Part shown: one piece after another, positions 63,049 through 64,000 of the stretch | Position numbering within the stretch: position 1 is the first letter of the stretch | Layout: every line of letters starts with the position of its first letter | NCBI GenBank assembly: GCA_026391315.1 | Contig: JAPLDT010000062.1 | Location: 1-64,000 of the forward strand | DNA: 64,000 nucleotides | Source: Bacteroidia bacterium | Lineage (GTDB): Bacteria > Bacteroidota > Bacteroidia > Bacteroidales > Prolixibacteraceae | Reading direction: 5' to 3' | The notes under the pieces: generated by a model | Database searches by the model: none | Seen by the model: the letters and a program-made list of their open reading frames with translations, nothing else | Told to the model about the DNA's origin: nothing | Translations under genes and position numbers: made by a program

Positions 63049-63118
63049 TAAAGATACTGGCATGAATTGCCATAAATGTTACAAAACTTTTGGAAAGAGT
63101 TACATCATTCACACATTA
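63049..63118 (-). promoter_or_regulatory. Direct-repeat activator promoter, copy 5 (DUF6600 paralogue 2 + mgtA)
   Basis: Half-sites TTACAAAACT (63079) and TTACATCATTCACACATTA (63100), 21 bp apart. -7-like element TATCTTTA (minus strand, 63049-63056) after exactly 22 bp. 125 bp from the start codon. Confidence 0.8.
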
Positions 63119-63136
63119 TACTTAGGAGTACAGAAC

Positions 63137-64000
63137 TCAGGGTACAATATTTATTGTTTTATGAGAATCTAATTTTTCTAATGTTTTTTTTTGTTGAAGA
63201 TAGATTTTAGCTTCATCCGGAGTTCCGAGTAATATGGCGATCCATCGTGTTTTCTCGCTTTGTTCCATAATAATCTTAATTGTCATGGTAAAGGGAACTG
63301 AAAGAAACATTCCTACCGGACCTAAAATATATCCCCAAAAAAGAAGAGAGAGCAATACAACCAATGCGGAAAGCCCCATGCCTCTTCCCAATAATTTGGG
63401 TTCAATAAAGTTGCCCAGTACGTTGTGGATAATCACAAATGAACCCAATGTCCATACGGCACCACCTACTCCAAGTTGGATCAAGGCAAAGAGAACCGCC
63501 GGAATGGTCGCAAAAATGGATCCAATGTTTGGGATATAATTCATCAGGCCAGCCACAGTTGCCCATAGGAGAGGGTAGTCAACACCAATGATCAGCAATG
63601 CAATGTAAATAAGAACACCATTGGTTAAACATATGAGTGTTTTTATGACAAGGTAGTGGCGCGTATTTCTTGTAATGGTTGATAGATAAGAAATTGATTG
63701 ATTTGATAAACCCAGGACAGCTTTAGCTTTGACAGTAAAACTGCTGAATTCCATGAGCATAAATAAAATGACAAGAAATATCAGGAAGGCATTTCCTATC
63801 AATTTTAGTAGTTCTTTCAATGCCCCCGAGGTGAACTCGAATATCTTTGCCGACTGAATAATTTCAGATAGCTTTTCCTTTGGAATATTTAAACCGTGAT
63901 CATTTAAAAACTGAATAATAGAGTTGAAAATACCGACAAGCATTGATTCATATTTTGAAACACTGCTTAAAAAGAATGATAAGGTTCCCCCGATTAGGAC
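63137..64000 (-). CDS. AI-2E-family transporter (partial, 5' end beyond the window)
   Basis: At least 287 aa. The frame stays open to the right edge (residues read VLIGGTLSFFLSSVSKYES before the internal Met at 63943), so the start lies outside. Several membrane helices, ALLIIGVDYPLLWATVAGLMNYIPNIGSIFATIPAVLFALIQLG (in part), and the C-terminal LSALVVLLSLLFWGYILGPVGMFLSVPF mark the AI-2E family (PF01594). Known members include AI-2 exporters and Na+/H+ antiporters; the substrate here is unknown. Confidence 0.85.
   Translation of the reverse strand, partial: VLIGGTLSFFLSSVSKYESMLVGIFNSIIQFLNDHGLNIPKEKLSEIIQSAKIFEFTSGALKELLKLIGNAFLIFLVILFMLMEFSSFTVKAKAVLGLSNQSISYLSTITRNTRHYLVIKTLICLTNGVLIYIALLIIGVDYPLLWATVAGLMNYIPNIGSIFATIPAVLFALIQLGVGGAVWTLGSFVIIHNVLGNFIEPKLLGRGMGLSALVVLLSLLFWGYILGPVGMFLSVPFTMTIKIIMEQSEKTRWIAILLGTPDEAKIYLQQKKTLEKLDSHKTINIVP

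Overview
The window comes from a member of the Bacteroidota (Bacteroidetes), most likely an environmental Bacteroidales-type organism. The evidence is the promoter architecture (TAnnTTTG -7 elements), a TonB-receptor vitamin B12 locus with a BtuG-like propeller, the long Bacteroidetes form of NusB, DUF1573 and PorT-type proteins, an AtpB with an N-terminal export-like extension, and many outer-membrane barrels ending in Phe. I see no rRNA, CRISPR array, transposase, integrase or phage gene. One tRNA (Arg, CCG) is present.

Layout: 0-1 kb, a PAP2-type phosphatase behind a 20-bp inverted repeat. 1-5.5 kb, a minus-strand vitamin B12 uptake operon (cobalamin riboswitch, surface lipoprotein, BtuB-like receptor, BtuG-like propeller) carrying short dispersed repeats, one group of which lies in frame in the 5' end of the lipoprotein gene. 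5.7-12.4 kb, peptidases, FabG and envelope lipoproteins. 12.4-13.2 kb, a gene-poor stretch holding an activator-type promoter and a 327-bp composite palindrome. 13.2-18.4 kb, the housekeeping cluster nusB-DUF1573-yajC-ybbR-coaE-terB/dnaJ plus threonine aldolase. 18.6-28 kb, photolyase, an exonuclease/GIY-YIG fusion, tRNA-Arg, methionine-salvage-type genes, a pabB/pabC pair behind a Crp/Fnr regulator, and a divergent ferredoxin/cupin pair with a palindromic operator. 28-34 kb, membrane and hydrolase genes leading to agmatine deiminase and N-carbamoylputrescine amidase. 35-42.6 kb, a complete F-type ATP synthase operon in the order Z-x-B-E-F-H-A-G-D-C, followed by a carboxy(nor)spermidine dehydrogenase. 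Together with the two agmatine genes this gives most of a polyamine route.

44-64 kb is an envelope/stress region, almost all on the minus strand: a sigma factor, two very small stress-type proteins (47 and 46 aa), OmpA-type proteins, an MlaEFD lipid transporter with an adjacent POTRA-like barrel protein, a DUF3494 ice-binding-type lipoprotein, an L,D-transpeptidase, two paralogous DUF6600-type secreted proteins with Gln/Asn-rich tandem repeats, a Mg2+ P-type ATPase and an AI-2E-family permease cut by the right edge.

The most interesting signal is a shared promoter architecture upstream of five of these minus-strand transcription units, with a weaker sixth copy at 12.5 kb. Two direct half-sites (GTAA on the minus strand, TTAC as written) lie exactly 21 bp apart. 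They are followed, exactly 22 bp downstream in all five strong cases, by a -7-like element (YAnnTTTR). This defines a probable activator-controlled regulon joining OmpA, CsbD, the ice-binding-type lipoprotein, DUF6600 + L,D-transpeptidase, and DUF6600 + MgtA. A second unexplained signal is a 59-62 bp palindromic repeat found three times, each within about 40 bp of a start codon.
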